The position numbers and the translations under genes were made by a program. Under the pieces are notes generated by a model, which did not search any database, was not told the DNA's origin, and saw only the letters and a list, made by a program, of their open reading frames with translations. DNA of 25,821 nt, from positions 1-25,821 of the forward strand of contig DFFN01000168.1 of assembly GCA_002369525.1 (NCBI GenBank), read 5' to 3'. Of this stretch, positions 22,432 through 25,821 are shown in pieces. This stretch comes from Lachnoclostridium sp. UBA3775. Its GTDB lineage: Bacteria; Bacillota; Clostridia; Lachnospirales; Lachnospiraceae. Position 1 is the first letter of the stretch; every line of letters begins with the position of its first letter.

Positions 22432-24042
22432 TTACAATTCCATGATCTGCTGGATTTTTATATCGCGGACCTCATTTGCATCGTCGCTGTCGGTCCTGAA
22501 TGGTCTTACCGGAAGCGAAAACCTGCTGTACAGATTGATCTTTTCCGGATAATTTGACCAGAGATATCTCACATATTCGGGCTTGTCGACTCCGGAGGCA
22601 CTGAGGTACACCTCCTTGGCATCAAGCGAAAGCACTGCCTTTGCGGGACAAAAAACCTTATCTGCGCCGGCAAGCTCAAAGCCTGCGATGGTTTTGTCGT
22701 CGCCGTGGGCTTTGATGACAAGACCTTCCCCTACATGCTTAAAAGCAATTACTGCCGTTGAGTCATCAATTTCTTTAACATAAGGCTCGGGGCTTTCAGC
22801 CTCGTTCTCATCCATGAGGGAGTAAACCTTTTCCATTGCAACGCGGTACATCCTGTCTCCGACGGGTTCCTTGTCCTTAGGATGTATGTCATTGAACTCT
22901 CCGGCATCTATTATGCATGCCATTGCGGTACCGGGCACGGTATCGGCAACCTTCTGCTGAGCCTCTCGTATTATGCACCAGTGCTTATAGTCCGGATCGC
23001 TTTCATAGCGATGTCCGGGAAGCTGCACAAACACAAAAGGAAGCTCCTCGCCCCAGTCATCCCTCCACTGCTTTATCATCCTTGAAAACAGCGTGTAATA
23101 AAAACCGGGCTTATGGTCGTCAGACTCGCCCTGATAGAAGGTAAAGCCTCTGAGCGTATAAGGGCACACACGCAGTATCATGCACTCATGCAGGCCGCCG
23201 GGCCTGAAGGGATTGTAGGAATTGATCGGACCGGGCCAGGGATTCTTTCCGAGTGTTTTCTCGGCCTCCGCCCAATCAATACCGGGCTTTTCCTCCCAAA
23301 GTTTGGAATATTTCTGATTCCATACATCGGCCTCTTTAAGATAAGCATCGTATTCGGCCTTTTGCACGGCATCGCTCTTTCCCGCGATGTTCTTCTCATA
23401 ATCGTCAAGATAGGTTCCTGTACCTGCGTCCTCTTTAAGTGCCTCGGGACTCATCCATGCGCTGGCGCTTGTGCCGCCCCAGTTGCAGCCGATAAGGCCG
23501 ACGGTTACGTTCAGAGCTTCGCTAAGCTTCTTGCCGAAGATATATCCTGCCGCAGACCAGCATTTTGCCGACTCTGGTCCGAATTTTGACCATGCCGTTT
23601 TTGCTTCCGACTCAAGGAAGTCTTCATCGATATAGCCTTTTTTCTGCGTATAGTAAAACCTGACATCGGGATGATCGTTTTCAAGATGCTTTTTCCCCGT
23701 TGTACAGTTCTGGAGCTCGAACTCCATATTTGACTGACCGCCCAAAAGCCATACCTCTCCGATGGCAATATCGCAAAGCTTCTGAACCTTTTCACCGCAC
23801 TCTGCAACAAGCTCACAGTATCCGGCTGCTTTTTGTGCCGGAAGCTTTACTTTCCAGCGGCCGCCTGCTGCATGCGTCTCGGCAGTGTATTCATCATATT
23901 TTAAATCCGAAGCGTCTTTTTTTACCAAAAGCGTGACCTTGATCTTTTGTCCGTCACCGGCCTCTCCGAATACCGAAATTTCCTTATCTCTCTGGAGTAC
24001 GCACCTGTCGGAAAAAACCGGTGCTATCCTGAATTCAGGCAT
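22432..24042 (-). CDS. Carbohydrate acetylesterase of the SASA (sialate O-acetylesterase / acetylxylan esterase) family
   Basis: The 536-residue product has an N-terminal beta-rich part and a SASA-type SGNH hydrolase core. The nucleophile is Ser104 in LGGQSNMEF. The Gly/Asn oxyanion elements lie in GCNWGGTSAS, and the catalytic Asp385-x-His387 in NDIHP. The family removes acetyl groups from sialic acid or from xylan and other plant glycans; in a cellulase operon the plant glycan role is more likely. There is no signal peptide, so it probably acts in the cytosol on imported oligosaccharides. The ATG has AAGGGGGAT about 5 nt upstream. It is the first gene of the operon, with promoter and dyad symmetry at 24048-24119. 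Confidence 0.88.
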   Translation of the reverse strand: MPEFRIAPVFSDRCVLQRDKEISVFGEAGDGQKIKVTLLVKKDASDLKYDEYTAETHAAGGRWKVKLPAQKAAGYCELVAECGEKVQKLCDIAIGEVWLLGGQSNMEFELQNCTTGKKHLENDHPDVRFYYTQKKGYIDEDFLESEAKTAWSKFGPESAKCWSAAGYIFGKKLSEALNVTVGLIGCNWGGTSASAWMSPEALKEDAGTGTYLDDYEKNIAGKSDAVQKAEYDAYLKEADVWNQKYSKLWEEKPGIDWAEAEKTLGKNPWPGPINSYNPFRPGGLHECMILRVCPYTLRGFTFYQGESDDHKPGFYYTLFSRMIKQWRDDWGEELPFVFVQLPGHRYESDPDYKHWCIIREAQQKVADTVPGTAMACIIDAGEFNDIHPKDKEPVGDRMYRVAMEKVYSLMDENEAESPEPYVKEIDDSTAVIAFKHVGEGLVIKAHGDDKTIAGFELAGADKVFCPAKAVLSLDAKEVYLSASGVDKPEYVRYLWSNYPEKINLYSRFSLPVRPFRTDSDDANEVRDIKIQQIMEL

Positions 24043-24047
24043 AACAA

Positions 24048-24112
24048 ATCCCCCTTACAAAATGTATTACGCATGTGCATAACTTCTACAATTATACATT
24101 CTGAAGGGGGAT
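24048..24112. repeat. Nested inverted repeat spanning the esterase promoter and ribosome site
   Basis: Outer arms ATCCCCCTT (24048-24056) and AAGGGGGAT (24104-24112) are perfect 9-bp complements. Inner arms AATGTAT (24061-24067) and ATACATT (24094-24100) are perfect 7-bp complements. The left outer arm is the ribosome site of the esterase, and the right arms overlap the -10 box and spacer of its promoter. Confidence 0.75.
24067..24082. promoter_or_regulatory. Possible LacI-type operator at the transcription start
   Basis: TTACGCATGTGCATAA is a 16-bp near palindrome with six of eight symmetric pairs. It covers about +2 to +17 relative to the predicted start of the esterase operon. LacI/GalR-family regulators bind sites of this size and symmetry. 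No regulator gene is in the window. Confidence 0.35.
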
Positions 24113-24119
24113 AAATCAA
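24091..24119 (-). promoter_or_regulatory. Promoter of the esterase-foldase-cellulase operon
   Basis: On the minus strand TTGATT (24119-24114) and TATAAT (24096-24091) are spaced by 17 nt. Transcription would start near 24084, about 42 nt before the ATG at 24042. Confidence 0.8.
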
Positions 24120-24145
24120 TCCTTTTTAATTTAATTCACATAATT

Positions 24146-25543
24146 TTAATAAGAGCTGTCCTGCGGAATTTCGAAATCGGAATCATCCGGATTCTCAAGG
24201 TCATCAAAGGACATATCCAAATCGTCAAACGATATATCCGAACCATCAAAAGATATATCGGAGTCACCGGTTTCACCATCTTCGAAACCGATCAGTTCAT
24301 CCATGCTGTTTAAGTTATTCATCAAATAATCGGGAAGCTTTCTGGCTATCCTGAAGAGTCCTTCAAACCATACAATAAAGATAAGGCAGATTCCCGCAAC
24401 CGGCACGAGAAGATCTATGATTGTTTTTTTATGCTTTCTTGTGTATGAGAACAGCAGCATAAACGGAATGATGGAAAGCATCGGCAGGGTCTTTCCGAAG
24501 CCCCAGGATTCAACCATATCCTGTGCGCTTACCGCAGTTTCCTGCATCTTAGCATATTGATCGACGGCACCGGCATGGGTGAAAATCCCGGTCAGGATGA
24601 GGGTTATAAGGACATCCGCTATGACACCGACAAGTATCACATTACTGGTAAAGACCGAAAAATGCCAGGAATTTGTATTGCTGTTTAAGAATTCCACATA
24701 CTCCTCGTTGGTCTTTCCGTGCTTTGTAAAGATCATCTCCCTCTGCTTGATATATCTTACCATTACCAGAAACATAAGGAATACCATCGGAGGCTTTACT
24801 GTCATCAAAGGGAAGGCCCAGACGGGAATTTTCACAAAACCGAGCGATGAATATATCTTAATGACGATACAGGTAAGCTCGTAAGCTATCGGGAGTATCG
24901 CAAACGCCCTGAATATCTTTCTTTTTTTGCCCACAAAATATTTCTTCGGATAGTAATTGACAAAAAACATCAGGAGCGAGAACAAAAGAAGGTCGATGAA
25001 CACATTGAAATACAGGCCCACGTCCCTCGATATGCCCTGCATCAATTCCCCCAGAAGCTCTTTTGATTTCTTTCTCGATCCGATAAAGGCATCAACCAAA
25101 CCGACAACATATCTCTCATAAAAGAGCATATATCCGCAAAAAACCGCAGCGGCAAGCCCGGCGAATTTCAGTATCTGGCTCTTATAGTTTTCCACATTAC
25201 TGAGCACAACGGAAAAATTCGCGATAAGGAACATAGGCACGATAAGGCTTGCAAAGATCGAAGTATTGAAAGCGATCGATTTATACCTTTCGGCATGTGA
25301 AGCATCAATTTTTACCGCGCCCTTTGCCAGCACCCCTATCTGGGTTATGGCAATCGATACCCACGCAATGATCCTGAAATAACGGTAGGAAAGCGGCCCG
25401 CGGTATTTGATATCCTTTTCATTGACATTTCCGATCAGGAGTTCTTCTCTCCGCCTCTTAAGCGCAGCCTTTTTCTCCTTATGGCTGAGCTTTGGTTTTT
25501 TTTCGGGTACGGAGTCAGTCGTCTTGTTTTTCTCTTTATCCAT
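24146..25543 (-). CDS. Multi-TM membrane protein of unknown family with acidic C-terminal repeats
   Basis: The product of 465 residues has a very basic, hydrophilic N-terminus of about 45 residues. Eight or nine hydrophobic segments follow. The C-terminal tail of about 40 residues is acidic, with tandem heptapeptides of the kind SDISFDD/LDMSFDD. The frame extends to a GTG at 25573 and an ATG at 25564. The ATG at 25543 is preferred because AAAGGT lies 6 nt before it and because a hairpin ends just upstream of the longer starts. I do not recognise the family; no transporter signature or catalytic motif is seen. It lies 86 nt after the GH94 gene on the same strand, so a link to sugar uptake or the envelope is possible but unsupported. 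Confidence 0.8.
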   Translation of the reverse strand: MDKEKNKTTDSVPEKKPKLSHKEKKAALKRRREELLIGNVNEKDIKYRGPLSYRYFRIIAWVSIAITQIGVLAKGAVKIDASHAERYKSIAFNTSIFASLIVPMFLIANFSVVLSNVENYKSQILKFAGLAAAVFCGYMLFYERYVVGLVDAFIGSRKKSKELLGELMQGISRDVGLYFNVFIDLLLFSLLMFFVNYYPKKYFVGKKRKIFRAFAILPIAYELTCIVIKIYSSLGFVKIPVWAFPLMTVKPPMVFLMFLVMVRYIKQREMIFTKHGKTNEEYVEFLNSNTNSWHFSVFTSNVILVGVIADVLITLILTGIFTHAGAVDQYAKMQETAVSAQDMVESWGFGKTLPMLSIIPFMLLFSYTRKHKKTIIDLLVPVAGICLIFIVWFEGLFRIARKLPDYLMNNLNSMDELIGFEDGETGDSDISFDGSDISFDDLDMSFDDLENPDDSDFEIPQDSSY

Positions 25544-25576
25544 CTGCTTACCTTTTTCAATCATAATATTCACAAA

Positions 25577-25604
25577 CAGCCACGTACCCGCAGATACGTG
25601 GCTG
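25577..25604 (-). terminator. Hairpin downstream of the GH94 gene, probable terminator or attenuator
   Basis: CAGCCACGTA (25577-25586) and TACGTGGCTG (25595-25604) form a perfect ten-pair stem with an eight-base loop. On the minus strand it is followed by TTTGTG rather than a clean run of T, so termination may be partial and allow read-through into the membrane protein gene. Confidence 0.65.
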
Positions 25605-25629
25605 CTTTGAACAACAATTCCGATAATTA

Positions 25630-25821
25630 TTAGCCAAGAGTGATAACTACTTCATGAGCGCCTGCGCCGAGTACGGGAACAACGTTTCCTGCAACCTCTT
25701 TGCCGTCAACCACCATGCTCTTAACGCCCTTGTTAACATGGTTCGGGTTCTTGATGGTGATATTGTAATCGCCGCCGCGGAACTTTCTTGTAGCCGTGAA
25801 GCCGTCCCATGCAGCAGGGAT
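25630..25821 (-). CDS. C-terminal end of a GH94 phosphorylase (cellobiose/cellodextrin phosphorylase type), cut by window edge
   Basis: Sixty-three codons and a TAA are visible, open to the right edge. The piece holds W-D-G-F, then RKFRGGDYNI, NPNHVNKGVKSM, VDGKEVAGN and a final HEVVITLG, the closing beta-sandwich pattern of GH94 enzymes. These cytosolic enzymes split cellobiose or longer cellodextrins with phosphate to give glucose 1-phosphate. The exact substrate cannot be told from this tail, and chitobiose or laminaribiose variants exist. A hairpin follows the stop. Its place next to the cellulase operon fits cellulose use. Confidence 0.8.
   Translation of the reverse strand: MPAAWDGFTATRKFRGGDYNITIKNPNHVNKGVKSMVVDGKEVAGNVVPVLGAGAHEVVITLG

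Overview
The window looks like chromosomal DNA of a fibre-degrading Firmicute, most likely a gut or rumen Lachnospiraceae (Butyrivibrio-like). This is inferred from the moderate GC, strong AGGAGG-type ribosome sites and TTGACA-17-TATAAT promoters. A surface-anchored GH5 cellulase with a CBM2, a GH94 phosphorylase tail and many zinc-ribbon membrane proteins point the same way. Two genes run off the window: a sensor kinase on the left and a GH94 phosphorylase on the right. No phage, insertion sequence or CRISPR array is visible.

Left part. Positions 1-3156 hold a minus-strand operon: a fusion of a YbaK/ProX-type tRNA-editing domain to a second conserved domain, a DUF3592-like membrane protein translationally coupled to it, and a 7-TM LytS-type histidine kinase. 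A tRNA-Gly(GCC) with its own near-consensus promoter and terminator sits at 3311-3480. Positions 3573-9752 hold a two-gene plus-strand operon. The first gene encodes a 1340-residue secreted von Willebrand A protein. The second encodes a 714-residue beta-sandwich membrane protein with a cytosolic coiled coil and zinc ribbon. A four-TM protein at 9814-10548 happens to contain the exact octapeptide DYKDDDDK. A DRE-TIM aldolase-type enzyme follows at 10775-11746.

Middle part. Positions 11867-15097 form a minus-strand operon of three zinc-ribbon proteins: a soluble one with two ribbons, a membrane-anchored surface transglutaminase, and a six-TM protein. Its promoter has a run of seven G in the spacer. 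Together with the 714-residue protein, four zinc-ribbon proteins lie within about 8 kb, three of them membrane proteins. The region ends with a small hypothetical gene, an aldo/keto reductase with two [4Fe-4S] motifs, and a divergent pair: an SPL-family radical SAM protein lacking the usual catalytic cysteine position, and a short-chain dehydrogenase.

Right part. Positions 19031-25821 are a minus-strand cellulose and hemicellulose region: GH94 phosphorylase end, an unknown multi-TM protein with acidic repeats, then an operon of carbohydrate acetylesterase, trigger-factor-like lipoprotein foldase and membrane-anchored CBM2-GH5 cellulase. The esterase promoter carries dyad symmetry suggestive of a sugar-responsive operator. 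A plausible reading is that cellulose is cut at the surface by the anchored cellulase, whose folding outside the membrane may be helped by the lipoprotein. Imported oligosaccharides would then be deacetylated and phosphorolysed in the cytosol. The least explained material is the vWA/zinc-ribbon envelope group at 3573-15097.
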